A stretch of DNA of 48,143 nucleotides from Albidovulum sp. (GTDB lineage Bacteria; Pseudomonadota; Alphaproteobacteria; Rhodobacterales; Rhodobacteraceae): the NCBI RefSeq assembly GCF_008933605.1, contig NZ_WBUS01000010.1, forward strand, positions 1 to 48,143, in the 5' to 3' direction. The stretch's first letter is position 1. The number at the start of each line of letters is the position of its first letter. Of this stretch, positions 1 through 8,954 are shown piece after piece. The position numbers and the translations under genes are program-made. Below the pieces are notes generated by a model. That model was not told the origin of the DNA. It searched no databases and saw only the letters and a list, made by a program, of their open reading frames with translations.

Positions 1-135
1 GCCCGGACCCGGTGCGTGCCAGGCCGCGACGGCGAGGGCCGGGCAAGGCAGCGTCACCAGCGCGACGGGTCCGTCCGGCCCGATCCGGCCTTGCAGGAAC
101 TCACCGAAATGCCCGGCCACACGGACCGAAGGCAT
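1..135 (-). CDS. GHMP kinase, PduX-like L-threonine kinase (5' part only)
   Basis: The gene starts at an ATG at 135 and runs off the left edge, so only 45 N-terminal residues are seen. The segment VAGHFGEFLQG followed by PVALVTLPCP resembles the start of PduX-type L-threonine kinases of the GHMP family. These make O-phospho-L-threonine for the aminopropanol arm of cobalamin. The start lies 2 bp after the CobC-like stop on the same strand, so the two are probably one operon. Cobalamin context supports the call. Other GHMP kinases remain possible because the catalytic part is outside the window. Confidence 0.6.
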   Translation of the reverse strand, partial: MPSVRVAGHFGEFLQGRIGPDGPVALVTLPCPALAVAAWHAPGPG

Positions 136-137
136 GC

Positions 138-713
138 TCACGCCGGCCTCCAGTTGACTGTTCCGATGGACCAGGCGCCGGCGGGCAAGGCGGTCACGCG
201 GGTCATCGACAGAGGGGCCACGATGAAGCCGAGTGCGGGCGCGACGGCACCGAGCGCCAGGGCGAGGCCCGCGCGGACGGTGCCCGCATGCGCGACGATC
301 GTCACGCGACCGCCTGTTGCCAGCGCGGTCAGTGCCGGACCGACCCTGGCGCAGACATCGGCAAAGCTTTCGCCGCCCGGGGGCCGGTGCTCGGCCAGAG
401 CGCTCGAGGTCATCGGGCCGAGGTCGGGGATCTCGCCGGTCGCGCGCCCGTCCCAGGCGCCGAAATCCTGCTCCCAGAGCGCGGGGTTTTCCTCGGCACC
501 GGCGTCCGGCCAGAGGGCCGCTGCGGTCTGACGGCAGCGCAGCGCCGGGCTGACCACGATCCGGCCGGGGTCGCCCACGCCAAGCCGCAGGGCCGCGAGG
601 GCGGCGAGATCGGAACAGTCAGCCGCCACGTCGGTGCGACCACAAAGCCGCCCCCCCGCCTGCGCCGGCGCGTGACGGATCAGGATCAGCTCTGTCGCCG
701 CATCGCCAGCCAC
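138..713 (-). CDS. cobC: Histidine phosphatase family protein, CobC-like (alpha-ribazole phosphatase)
   Basis: A 191-residue phosphoglycerate-mutase-type phosphatase. The phosphohistidine motif appears as RHAP (residues 13-16, where RHG is usual), and the second catalytic histidine sits in VAHAGTVR near residue 140. In the cobalamin pathway CobC removes phosphate from alpha-ribazole 5'-phosphate. That assignment rests on neighbouring cobU, cobT and cobS, since the fold itself is broad. The start is GTG at 713, with an AGGGAGAA ribosome site about 7 bp upstream. It is transcribed away from cobU with 52 bp between the starts, too short for a cobalamin riboswitch. Confidence 0.7.
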   Translation of the reverse strand: MAGDAATELILIRHAPAQAGGRLCGRTDVAADCSDLAALAALRLGVGDPGRIVVSPALRCRQTAAALWPDAGAEENPALWEQDFGAWDGRATGEIPDLGPMTSSALAEHRPPGGESFADVCARVGPALTALATGGRVTIVAHAGTVRAGLALALGAVAPALGFIVAPLSMTRVTALPAGAWSIGTVNWRPA

Positions 714-765
714 CGTCGCATTCTCCCTTTCGCAGACCGCCCGTTATGTGCTTTGAGAACGGCCC

Positions 766-1272
766 ATGGGCAAGACGATACTCATCACCGGGGGCGCCCG
801 GTCGGGCAAAAGCGGCATCGCCGAGACGATGGCGCTGTCGTTCGGCCGACCGGCGACCTTCATCGCCACGGCCGAGGCGCATGACGCGGAGATGGCCGCG
901 CGGATCGCGGCGCATCAGGCGCGCCGGGGCGAAGGCTGGATCACGCGGGCGGAGCCCCTCGACCTTCTCGGCGCGCTTGCCGAGACCGACGGAAAGGGCC
1001 CGCGGCTCGTCGATTGCCTCACCCTCTGGCTCACCAACCTGCTGCTGGCCGAGGCCGACTGGCAGGCGGCGGTCCGCGGGCTTCTGGCCGCGCTGCCGGC
1101 GCAGAGCTCACCTGTCGTCTTCGTGACGAATGAGGTCGGAATGGGCATCGTGCCGGACAACGCGCTCGCCCGCACGTTCCGCGACGCGGCGGGCGTTCTG
1201 AACCAATGGGTCGCGGCAGCGGCCGATGAAGTCTACCTGGCCGTCTCAGGCCTGCCACTGAAAGTGAAATGA
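766..1272 (+). CDS. cobU: Adenosylcobinamide kinase / adenosylcobinamide-phosphate guanylyltransferase
   Basis: CobU (CobP in aerobic-pathway nomenclature) phosphorylates adenosylcobinamide and then transfers GMP, giving adenosylcobinamide-GDP in nucleotide-loop assembly. The P-loop GGARSGKS is at residues 9-16. The family segments LVDCLTLWLTNLL (mid-protein) and NEVGMGIVP are present. At 168 residues it is close to the usual length. The stop is 1 bp before cobT, so cobU-cobT-cobS form one operon on the plus strand. Confidence 0.95.
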   Translation: MGKTILITGGARSGKSGIAETMALSFGRPATFIATAEAHDAEMAARIAAHQARRGEGWITRAEPLDLLGALAETDGKGPRLVDCLTLWLTNLLLAEADWQAAVRGLLAALPAQSSPVVFVTNEVGMGIVPDNALARTFRDAAGVLNQWVAAAADEVYLAVSGLPLKVK

Positions 1273-1273
1273 C

Positions 1274-2293
1274 ATGAGCCTTCCACGCCTCTCCTCGCTC
1301 TCGCAACTCGCGGCGCTCGCCGACCGGCTGCCCGTCGCCGACGCCCAGGCGGCCGAAGCGGCGCGGGCGCGGCAGAATTCGCTGACGAAGCCCCCCGGCT
1401 CGCTCGGCCGCCTGGAACAGATCGCGGAGTTCATGGCCTCCTGGCGGGGCACGGCCCGACCCGAGATATGGAAGGCTCAGGCGCTGGTGTTCGCGGGCAA
1501 CCACGGAATCTGCGCGCAGGGGGTCAACCCCTATCCGCAGGAAGTGACCGCCCAGATGGTCGCCAACTTCCGCACGGGGGGCGCGGCGATCAACCAGCTC
1601 TGCGCGGTGAACGGTGCGGACCTGTCGGTGATCGCGCTGGAACTCGAACAGCCCACCCGCGACTTCACGGAAGCCCCGGCGATGGATGAGGTCGAGTGCC
1701 TCGATGCGCTCTGGCAAGGTGCCGCGGCGGTCGATGGCAGTGCCGACATCCTCGTTCTTGGCGAGATGGGGATCGGAAATTCCACCGTGGCGGCGGCGCT
1801 GGCGGTGGCCTGCTTCGGCGGGCCCGTTGCCGAATGGGTCGGGCCTGGAACAGGCTCTGACAAGGCCGGACTTGCGCGGAAGGTGGACGCGATCGAGCGC
1901 GGGCTGAAGCGGCACGCGGCCGCGCTCGGAAACGCGGGGGCGGTGCTTGCGGCGCTTGGCGGACGGGAACAGGCGGCGATCTGCGGTGCGATTCTCGCGG
2001 CGCGGGCGGAGCGGATTCCGGTCATCCTCGACGGTTTCATCTGCACTGCGGCGGCGGCGGTGCTCCACGCGGCCGACAGGCGGCTTCTCGACCACTGCCT
2101 CGTCGGGCATGTCTCGGCGGAGCCCGGGCATCGCAAGCTTCTCGCGGCGATCCACAAACGCCCCGTCCTCGAATTCGACATGCGGCTCGGCGAGGGCTCG
2201 GGCGCGGCGCTGGCGCTCGGGATCGTGCGGTCAGCGCTGGCCTGCCACAACGGCATGGCGACCTTCGGCGAGGCGGGGGTGTCGGAGGGATGA
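1274..2293 (+). CDS. cobT: Nicotinate-nucleotide--dimethylbenzimidazole phosphoribosyltransferase
   Basis: CobT makes alpha-ribazole 5'-phosphate from nicotinate mononucleotide and dimethylbenzimidazole, supplying the lower ligand of cobalamin. The 339-residue protein has the conserved KPPGSLG segment near residue 37, FAGNHG in the N-terminal half, GEMGIGN mid-protein, and a C-terminal GEGSGAALAL stretch that includes the catalytic glutamate region. Length and architecture are normal. The stop overlaps the cobS start by 4 bp (ATGA), which suggests translational coupling. Confidence 0.96.
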   Translation: MSLPRLSSLSQLAALADRLPVADAQAAEAARARQNSLTKPPGSLGRLEQIAEFMASWRGTARPEIWKAQALVFAGNHGICAQGVNPYPQEVTAQMVANFRTGGAAINQLCAVNGADLSVIALELEQPTRDFTEAPAMDEVECLDALWQGAAAVDGSADILVLGEMGIGNSTVAAALAVACFGGPVAEWVGPGTGSDKAGLARKVDAIERGLKRHAAALGNAGAVLAALGGREQAAICGAILAARAERIPVILDGFICTAAAAVLHAADRRLLDHCLVGHVSAEPGHRKLLAAIHKRPVLEFDMRLGEGSGAALALGIVRSALACHNGMATFGEAGVSEG

Positions 2294-3039
2294 GCGGGCG
2301 CCGCGCCGACGAGTTGCGGCTCGCCTTTCTCCTGCTCACGCGCCTGCCGGTCGGCGAGGTTCGCGGCGAGGCGCCCTCCATGGCTGCGTCGTCCTGGGCC
2401 TGGCCGCTCGTCGGGATTGCCGTCGGCGCAATCTCGGCCTGCGCCGGATATGTCGGCCTCGCGGTCGGCATGACGCCGCCGATGGCGGCGATCCTCGCGC
2501 TCGCCGCCGGTGCGCTCGCCACGGGCGCGATGCACGAGGACGGGCTCGCCGATCTGGCGGACGGGTTCGGCGGCGGGGGGACGCGCGATCGCAAGCTTGA
2601 GATCATGCGCGATAGCCGGATCGGGTCCTACGGGGTCGCAGCGCTCATCCTGTCATTCGGCTTTCGCGCGGCGGGACTCGCCTTCCTCCTCGACTCGGGC
2701 GGCTCGTTCATTGGCCTCGTGGCCCTTGGTGCTGCGTCCCGGGCGGTTCTGCCGGCCGCCCTGGTGCTGATGCCGCCGGCGCGATCCGACGGGCTGGGAC
2801 GGTCGGCAGCCGGAATCGACCCTATTCCGGCCAGAATCGCGGGATTGATCGGCCTCCTCTGCCTTCTGCCGCTGGATCCGGGAACCGCGCTGGCGGTGGC
2901 CATCGCAATGCCACTGGCCGCACTCGCCGTCGGCCGGCTCGCCATGCGGCAGATCGGCGGACAGACCGGCGACGTGCTGGGCGCCATGCAGCAGGTGGCC
3001 GAATGCACAGGCTGGGCCTGTATCGCGGCAAACGTTTGA
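2290..3039 (+). CDS. cobS: Adenosylcobinamide-GDP ribazoletransferase (cobalamin synthase)
   Basis: CobS joins adenosylcobinamide-GDP to alpha-ribazole or its phosphate at the inner membrane, the last step of the nucleotide loop. The 249-residue protein has several hydrophobic membrane segments. It carries the acidic signature EDGLADLADGFGGG followed by RDSRIGSYG. The start overlaps cobT by 4 bp. The stop codon lies within the first of two TTTGATCAAA palindromes that precede the next gene. Confidence 0.95.
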   Translation: MSGRRADELRLAFLLLTRLPVGEVRGEAPSMAASSWAWPLVGIAVGAISACAGYVGLAVGMTPPMAAILALAAGALATGAMHEDGLADLADGFGGGGTRDRKLEIMRDSRIGSYGVAALILSFGFRAAGLAFLLDSGGSFIGLVALGAASRAVLPAALVLMPPARSDGLGRSAAGIDPIPARIAGLIGLLCLLPLDPGTALAVAIAMPLAALAVGRLAMRQIGGQTGDVLGAMQQVAECTGWACIAANV

Positions 3040-3109
3040 TCAAATACTGACGCCTCGGGTCTGGAGCCATTGAATTGCGTAGAGAGAACCCGCTTCCAAT
3101 TTGATCAAA
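3035..3109. promoter_or_regulatory. Pair of TTTGATCAAA palindromes upstream of the aminotransferase gene
   Basis: Two exact copies of the 10 bp palindrome TTTGATCAAA lie at 3035-3044 and 3100-3109, centres 65 bp apart. They fill the gap between cobS and the class III aminotransferase. Spaced identical palindromes suggest an operator for a dimeric regulator acting on the downstream genes. No regulator gene lies nearby, so the cognate protein is unknown. Confidence 0.45.
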
Positions 3110-3146
3110 AATCGCGGATAACGGGGTGCCCGGAAGGAGTGCCGCC

Positions 3147-4520
3147 ATGCCCGCAAGGAAGAATCTCGTCGCCGGTATCGACCGAGCTCGCCTGAAGCAG
3201 GTGGCGGAGCGGGAGAGCCGGCGTTTCGCCGCCTCGCGGCCGAAGACAAGGGCAGCGCTGAAGGCCGGCGCCGGAGCATTCCTCGACGCCGTGCCGATGC
3301 ACTGGATGAAGGACTGGCCGATGCCCTTTCCGATGGTCGTTGAGCGCGCCGAGGGGGCCCGGATCACCGACATCGACGGCTACGGGATCGACGATTTCTG
3401 CCTTGGCGACACCGGCTCCATGTTCGGCCACTCGCCGAAGCCGGTGGCGAAGGCGATCCGCCGGCAGGCGCGGCGGGGGCTCACCTACATGCTGCCGACC
3501 GAAGCCGCGTTGGAGGCGGGGAGGCTCCTGACCGAGCGGTTCGGCGACTTCAAGTGGCAGATCGCGACGACGGCGACGGACGCGAACCGGTTCGCGCTGC
3601 GCGTCGCGCGGGCGGTCACGGGCAAACCGAAGGTCCTCGTGTTCAACGGCTGCTATCACGGCACCGTGGACGATGCGATGGTGGAACTGTCGAACGGCAG
3701 GACGCGGACCCGCCCCGGTCTGACAGGGCAGGTCGTCGACCTGACCGAGGTCGCCGCCTGCGCCGAGTTCAATGACCTGGCGAGCGTCGAGGCGGCGCTG
3801 AAGTCCGGGGAAATCGCCGCGATCCTGACCGAACCGGTGATGACCAATTCCTGCATGATTCTGCCGGAGCCCGGTTTCCACGAGGGACTCAGGGAACTGG
3901 CGACGAGACATCGCGCGCTCCTCGTCATCGACGAGACGCACACCATTTCCTCCGGCCTCGGCGGCTATACCGCGGTCAGCGGGCTCGATCCGGATATCTT
4001 CGTCGTCGGCAAATGCGTGGCGGGCGGGATGCCCACCGCCGTCTGGGGGCTGAGGCCGAAGATTGCCGAGGCCTATCTCTCCTACAACGCCGGCCGGCCC
4101 TCGGGCCATTCGGGCATGGGCACCACGCTTTCGGCCAATCCGATGCAGTTCGCCTGCCTTCAAGCGACACTGGCCGAGGTGATGACGGCCAAGGCCTATG
4201 CCCATATGGAGAAGGGCGCAGAAAGGCTCTCAACCGGCCTGAAACGGGTGATCGAGACCCACGGGGCGCCCTGGCACGTCGTCCGCGTCGGCGCGCGGGT
4301 GGAGTTCATCTGCGCGCCCGGCCCGCTCAGGAACGGCACCGAGGCCGCGATGGCCCATATGCCCGAGGTGGAGGCGGTGCTGCACACGGCGCTCCTGAAC
4401 CGCGGCTGCCTGATCGCACCGTTCCACAACATGATGCTTGTGAGCCCATTGACGAAGAAGCGGCAGATCGACCGCCTCGTCACGGCCTTCGACGAAATCC
4501 TGACCGAACTTTTCGCGTGA
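3147..4520 (+). CDS. Class III (aspartate aminotransferase family) PLP-dependent aminotransferase
   Basis: A 457-residue fold-type I PLP enzyme of the class III aminotransferase group. The cofactor-binding aspartate is in LVIDETHT (D262) and the Schiff-base lysine in VVGKCVAGG (K289); NGCYHG is near residue 168. The usual phosphate-binding TGSEAN-like segment reads TTATDAN here, a deviation that may reflect an unusual substrate. The start at 3147 is preceded by GGAAGGA, which decides it against a more upstream GTG. It is followed after 8 bp by a glutamine-synthetase-like ligase. The pair suggests catabolism of an amine or amino acid; the substrate cannot be read from sequence. Confidence 0.85.
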   Translation: MPARKNLVAGIDRARLKQVAERESRRFAASRPKTRAALKAGAGAFLDAVPMHWMKDWPMPFPMVVERAEGARITDIDGYGIDDFCLGDTGSMFGHSPKPVAKAIRRQARRGLTYMLPTEAALEAGRLLTERFGDFKWQIATTATDANRFALRVARAVTGKPKVLVFNGCYHGTVDDAMVELSNGRTRTRPGLTGQVVDLTEVAACAEFNDLASVEAALKSGEIAAILTEPVMTNSCMILPEPGFHEGLRELATRHRALLVIDETHTISSGLGGYTAVSGLDPDIFVVGKCVAGGMPTAVWGLRPKIAEAYLSYNAGRPSGHSGMGTTLSANPMQFACLQATLAEVMTAKAYAHMEKGAERLSTGLKRVIETHGAPWHVVRVGARVEFICAPGPLRNGTEAAMAHMPEVEAVLHTALLNRGCLIAPFHNMMLVSPLTKKRQIDRLVTAFDEILTELFA

Positions 4521-4528
4521 GAACCGCC

Positions 4529-5923
4529 ATGCTGGATACCCCCTGCCCGTCGGGCGCCACCCTGGCCGAGGCCGAAGCCTTCCTCGCCGATAACCCCGAT
4601 GTCGAGGCGATCGACATCGTGCTGCACGATTCGAACGGCATCGGCCGCGGCAAGATCATCCGTCGGCACGAGCTTGCTTCGCTCTACAAGTCCGGCCGTC
4701 ACATGCCGATCTCGATCCTCGGCCTCGACATCTGCGGCGAGGACGTGCACGAAACGGGCCTGATCTGGGATCAGGGCGACGGTGACCTCAGGGCCTGGCC
4801 TGTGCCCGGCACGCTGAAGGCGCTGCACAACACCAAGCCCGCCCGGGCCGAGGTGTTCCTGTCGCTCTATGAACTCGACGGCCGGCCGATGACCTCGGAT
4901 CCCCGGCACGCGCTCGCGCGTCAGGTCGAGGAATTCGCCCGCCGCGGGCTGAAGCCGGCAGGGGCGTTCGAGCTCGAGTTTTTCCTGCTTGCCAACGAAC
5001 GTGGCGCCGACGGAAGGGTGGGGCCCGCGCGCGACGTGCTCGACGGCCGTCCGAGCCACAAGACCGAGGTCTATTCCGTCGACCACCTGCACGGGATGCT
5101 GCCGCTGTTCTCCGACATCTACGCGGGTGCGGAAAAGGCCGGGATCAAGGCCGAGACGCTCATCTCCGAGTATGCGCCCGGGCAGTATGAGCTGACCCTG
5201 CACTACCGCGAGGACGTGATGCAGGCCGCCGACGACATCGTGCGGCTGAAGCGGATCGTCCGGGCGCAGGCGCGCTCCCACGGGGTGACCGCCTGCTTCA
5301 TGGCCAAGCCCGTGGAGGACTACGCGGGTTCGGGCATGCACTTCCACGTCTCGATGCAGAACCGGGCGGGGCGCAACGTCTTCGCGGAGCAACGCGGCGA
5401 GGGATGGACGGAGACGCTGCTGCACGCGATCGGGGGCCTCCGTGCGACGATGGGCGAATCGATGCTCGTCTTCGCCCCCCACCTGAACTCCTGGCGACGC
5501 TTCGCGAACCAAAGCTACGCGCCGGTCTCGACCTCCTGGGGCGTGAACAACCGTTCGGTCGCGCTTCGGGTGCCCGAAGGCGACGTGAGGGCGCGGCGCA
5601 TCGAGCATCGCCCCTCGGGGGTGGACGCGAATCCCTACCTTGTCGCCGCGACCGTCCTCGCGGGCATCCTGCACGGCATCGACAAGCGCATCGACCCCGG
5701 CCCCGAGACCACCGGCAATGCCTATGCCGAGGACGAGAACGGGCCGGCGATCCCCCGCGACTGGCGCGCGGCGATCGAGGCGGCGACGAAGTCGGATTTC
5801 CTGAAGGGGGCCCTCGGCGAGGAGATGCACCGGACCTTCACCGCCGTGAAGGCTGCAGAATACGCCCGTGTCGCCCGCACCGTGACCGAGGTCGATTACG
5901 ACCTCTACCTCCACACGGTCTGA
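4529..5923 (+). CDS. Glutamine synthetase family protein (gamma-glutamyl-amine ligase type)
   Basis: A 464-residue member of the glutamine synthetase fold. The metal-binding FELEFF is at 147-152, GSGMHFHVS at about 268-275, and the arginine-rich NRSVALRVP at about 340-348. Family members outside ammonia assimilation ligate glutamate to amines such as putrescine or ethanolamine. Pairing with an aminotransferase and an amidase fits that kind of catabolic use better than primary GlnA. It ends 4 bp from the convergent amidase gene. The specific substrate is not determined. Confidence 0.85.
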   Translation: MLDTPCPSGATLAEAEAFLADNPDVEAIDIVLHDSNGIGRGKIIRRHELASLYKSGRHMPISILGLDICGEDVHETGLIWDQGDGDLRAWPVPGTLKALHNTKPARAEVFLSLYELDGRPMTSDPRHALARQVEEFARRGLKPAGAFELEFFLLANERGADGRVGPARDVLDGRPSHKTEVYSVDHLHGMLPLFSDIYAGAEKAGIKAETLISEYAPGQYELTLHYREDVMQAADDIVRLKRIVRAQARSHGVTACFMAKPVEDYAGSGMHFHVSMQNRAGRNVFAEQRGEGWTETLLHAIGGLRATMGESMLVFAPHLNSWRRFANQSYAPVSTSWGVNNRSVALRVPEGDVRARRIEHRPSGVDANPYLVAATVLAGILHGIDKRIDPGPETTGNAYAEDENGPAIPRDWRAAIEAATKSDFLKGALGEEMHRTFTAVKAAEYARVARTVTEVDYDLYLHTV

Positions 5924-5927
5924 GGGC

Positions 5928-7355
5928 TCAGAGTTCCGGCCGGGACGCCTGGTCGGCGAACCACCCGCCAATGGCCGCCTCGTAGGCGAGCCCGGCGCGG
6001 AAGACGTCTGCGTCCGAATAGGTGCGCCCGACGATCTGGATGCCCGTCGGCACGCCGTTTCCGGCGCGACCGGAGGGCACGGACAGGACCGGGCAGCGGC
6101 TCAGCATGTTGAAGGGCAGCGTCATCGCCCATCCGAGGAAGGGGTTCACCTCCTCGCCGTTGATCCGGACCCTGTCCTTCGACTGGTCAAAATCGGCGGG
6201 CACAGCCGGCAGCGCGGTCGTCGGACAGATCAGCACGTCATAGCGTTCAAGGAGCGGGCCGAGCGTCCGGTACATCCCCGCCGCCACGTCGAGGCTGTGG
6301 AGGAATTCCACCGGGTTCGACTTTCGGCCCTCCTCGGCGAACTGGCGGGCATAGGTCGTCATGTCTTCGGCGTGGTCCTTCAGGAGCTGCGAGAGATAGG
6401 CGCCGAAGAGGTGGCGGAGATAGGTCATCCCGGCGTCGAGGATGCCGGGCGTCCAGCCGAGGTCCACCTCTTCCACCGTCGCGCCGAGCGCGCGGAATAC
6501 GTCGAGCGCCGCCTCGGTGTTCCTCCTCACGTCCGGGTCCACCTCGAATATCCCGAGATCCATCGATTGGGCGATCCTCCAGCCCTTGATGGGCCTCATC
6601 TCCAGCGGCAAGCGCAGTTTCGGGCGAAGCGAGGCGATGTCCTGCGGGCTTGGCCCGGCCATGACGTTCTGGAAGAGAATCGTATCCTTGACCGTTCGTG
6701 CCATCGGGCCTTCGTGGCAATAGAAGTCGAGGTTGAAGGGCGGATCCTCAGGGTTGCGGCCATAGGGCGGCTTGAAGCCGACAACGCCGCAGCAGGAGGC
6801 CGGAATCCGGATCGAGCCGCCGATATCCGAGCCCGTCGCGAGGGTCGCCGCGCCGGAGGCAAGCGCCGCACCCGATCCTCCCGACGATCCGCCGGGCGTG
6901 AACTCCGGGTTCCAAGGGTTGCGCGTAATCCCCCAGAGGCAGGACCAGGTGTACCCCGCACAGGAGAACTCCGGCGTCGCAGTCCGGGCATGGACGATGC
7001 CGCCCGCGCGGAGGATCCGAGCGTTCACTTCCGAGGTGTGGTCGGCCACGTCGTCCTTCATGATCAGCGAACCGCCAGAGGTCGGCATTCCCTTGATCGC
7101 GCTTTCGTCCTTGACCGCGACCGGCAAGCCTTCCAGCGCACGGGTGCGCGCGCCCCTTGCATATTTCGCCTCGGCCTTGCGAGCCTCGTCGATCGCGCGG
7201 TCGAAGTGGGTGAAGGTCAGGCTGTTGACCTTGCCCTGCACCGCTCCGGCCCGGGCGATCACCGCTTCCATCAGTTCCACCGGCGACAGGGTCCTGGCCC
7301 GGAACCGGCTCAGCGCCTCATGCGCCGGCAGGTAGCAAAGATCGAGATCGCTCAC
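5928..7355 (-). CDS. Amidase (amidase-signature family)
   Basis: A 475-residue amidase-signature hydrolase with the Ser-cisSer-Lys triad. The lysine is in VAVKDES (K82), the cis-serine in PGGSSGGSG (about S158) and the nucleophile in DIGGSIRIPA (S181). GTG at 7355, preceded by AGGGGGAAA, is preferred to longer upstream openings. It hydrolyses an amide bond, possibly of a product made by the neighbouring ligase or its substrate. It converges on the ligase gene and diverges from the class V aminotransferase across about 146 bp. No signal peptide is seen, so it is cytoplasmic. Confidence 0.88.
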   Translation of the reverse strand: MSDLDLCYLPAHEALSRFRARTLSPVELMEAVIARAGAVQGKVNSLTFTHFDRAIDEARKAEAKYARGARTRALEGLPVAVKDESAIKGMPTSGGSLIMKDDVADHTSEVNARILRAGGIVHARTATPEFSCAGYTWSCLWGITRNPWNPEFTPGGSSGGSGAALASGAATLATGSDIGGSIRIPASCCGVVGFKPPYGRNPEDPPFNLDFYCHEGPMARTVKDTILFQNVMAGPSPQDIASLRPKLRLPLEMRPIKGWRIAQSMDLGIFEVDPDVRRNTEAALDVFRALGATVEEVDLGWTPGILDAGMTYLRHLFGAYLSQLLKDHAEDMTTYARQFAEEGRKSNPVEFLHSLDVAAGMYRTLGPLLERYDVLICPTTALPAVPADFDQSKDRVRINGEEVNPFLGWAMTLPFNMLSRCPVLSVPSGRAGNGVPTGIQIVGRTYSDADVFRAGLAYEAAIGGWFADQASRPEL

Positions 7356-7501
7356 GGATTTCCCCCTCAACCGTCCCTGACGGACCGATCCGAGGCTGAA
7401 TCGGCGGCAGCGGGAAATCAAAGGAAATCGGACGGGATTGCCAAGCCCGGCGACGCGGTGCATGTGGCAGGCAACACGACCCGGAACCCGAAGGACCGAC
7501 C

Positions 7502-8758
7502 ATGATCGAGGACAGACCCGGCCTGATGGAGGCCATCCGCGACCGCTTCGCCCATGTCGAGACCTGCCCCTTCGACGGTCCGCGCATCTTCTTCGAGAAT
7601 GCCGGCGGCGCGCTGAGGCTGAAATCGGTGATCGAGACCTCGGCGGCCTATGCCGGCTACCCCGACAATCAGGGGCGCGACAATCCCGCTTCCAGGACGC
7701 TGATGGCGGCGATCGACCGGGGCCGCGCCGACATGCGGCGCTTCCTCAATGCGCCCGGCGGGCAGGTCTTCGTGGGCGAAAGCGGGACCGAGGTGCTCTT
7801 CCGCCTGATCCGCACGGCCGCGCTCGGCGCGGCGCCGGGGGGCGTCATGCTCGGCTCCACGCTCGAACACCCGGCCTCGCGCAGCGCAATGGCGCGCTGG
7901 GCGGAGGTCACCGGGCGGCCGCATCTGCTGGCAGCGCACGACGACGCCACGGGCACGGTGAGCCTTGATGCCTACCTCGCTCTGCTCACCCCCGAGGTCC
8001 GCGTCGCAACCATCGTCCAGACCTCGCCGGTCACAGGGATGGCCGTCGACGTCGCCGCCATCGCGGCGGCGATCCGCGTGAAGGCGCCCCAGGCCTTCAT
8101 CATCATCGACGGCATACAGCACGCGAGCCACGGCCACATCGACTGCGCCGCCTACGGCGCCGACGGTTATGCCGTGTCACCCTACAAGGTCTTCTCCCGC
8201 CACGGCTACGGCGTCGGCTGGGCCTCGGACCGGCTGACGGACTGCACGAAGGAACAGATCGTCGGCGGGCCCGCCGCAGCCTGGGAACTCGGCACCCGCG
8301 ACGCGGGGGCCTATGCGACGTTCTCCGACGTCGTGGCCTATTTCGACTGGCTGGGCGGGCAGGTGTCCGATGCCGGCGAACCGCGCGCCCGGATCGAGGC
8401 GGCGGCGGCGGCGATCCACGACCACGAGGCGCGGCTGATGCAGGCCATGCTGAACGGTACGGGGAACGCCCGGGGGCTTGCCGAGATGCCGGGCGTCACC
8501 CTCATTGGCGGCCCGGTCGTCGAGGGGCGCGAAGGCGTCGTGTCGCTCACCCTCGACGGGATGTCCTCCGCCGAGCTGGTCCGACATCTCGCCGATCACG
8601 GGATGCGCGTGCACATCCGCAAGGACGATCACTACTGCGGCAACATCCTGCATCCCCTCGGGCTTGCCGACTGCGTTCGCGTCTCGGTCTGCCACTACAA
8701 CACGACGGCCGAGGTCGCGCGCTTTCTCGCCGCGATGGAACTCGCGGTGTCGCGGTAG
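7502..8758 (+). CDS. Class V PLP-dependent aminotransferase (cysteine desulfurase-like fold)
   Basis: A 418-residue fold-type I PLP enzyme of the class V group. The cofactor aspartate is in IIIDGIQHA (D203) and the Schiff-base lysine in SPYKVFSRHG (K229). Members include desulfurases, kynureninases and aminotransferases. There is no obvious catalytic cysteine loop, so aminotransferase or lyase activity is more likely than desulfurase. It is divergent from the amidase and ends 19 bp before the left attachment repeat, so it is the last chromosomal gene before the integrated element. Confidence 0.82.
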   Translation: MIEDRPGLMEAIRDRFAHVETCPFDGPRIFFENAGGALRLKSVIETSAAYAGYPDNQGRDNPASRTLMAAIDRGRADMRRFLNAPGGQVFVGESGTEVLFRLIRTAALGAAPGGVMLGSTLEHPASRSAMARWAEVTGRPHLLAAHDDATGTVSLDAYLALLTPEVRVATIVQTSPVTGMAVDVAAIAAAIRVKAPQAFIIIDGIQHASHGHIDCAAYGADGYAVSPYKVFSRHGYGVGWASDRLTDCTKEQIVGGPAAAWELGTRDAGAYATFSDVVAYFDWLGGQVSDAGEPRARIEAAAAAIHDHEARLMQAMLNGTGNARGLAEMPGVTLIGGPVVEGREGVVSLTLDGMSSAELVRHLADHGMRVHIRKDDHYCGNILHPLGLADCVRVSVCHYNTTAEVARFLAAMELAVSR

Positions 8759-8777
8759 GTCAACGGTCAGGAACAAC

Positions 8778-8830
8778 GTGGTGAGCCCGACAGGATTCGA
8801 ACCTGTGACCCACTGATTAAAAGTCAGTTG
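8778..8830. repeat. attL: 53 bp duplicate of the tRNA-Lys 3' half
   Basis: This 53 bp segment is identical to 23051-23103 and reads, on the minus strand, as the 3' half of tRNA-Lys from the anticodon arm to CCA. It lacks the D arm and 5' acceptor strand, so it is not a functional tRNA. It marks the left junction, and the sequences diverge immediately on both sides. Confidence 0.93.
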
Positions 8831-8954
8831 GCGATATTTATTCAACCTGTTCACGTTCTTCCGCGCCACCAACAAAAACAATGGTTTAAAGCAGATTTGC
8901 AACGATAATCAGTCGGTTGCATGTTCACGTTAGCCCGTCTATGGATGCTCAATG

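Noticed and set aside
714-765. A cobalamin riboswitch upstream of cobU
   Set aside because: The divergent spacer is 52 bp, too short for the B12 riboswitch core.
4196-5971. A 591-codon minus-strand frame across the glutamine-synthetase-like gene
   Set aside because: Antisense to a well-supported enzyme, with Arg/Gly/Val-rich composition typical of GC-driven open frames.
8478-8816. A plus-strand frame running through the attL tRNA fragment
   Set aside because: It is a shadow of the class V aminotransferase gene and tRNA sequence, with no ribosome site.
8778-8830. A second tRNA-Lys gene
   Set aside because: Only the 3' half is present; D arm and 5' acceptor strand are missing, so it is an attachment-site duplicate.
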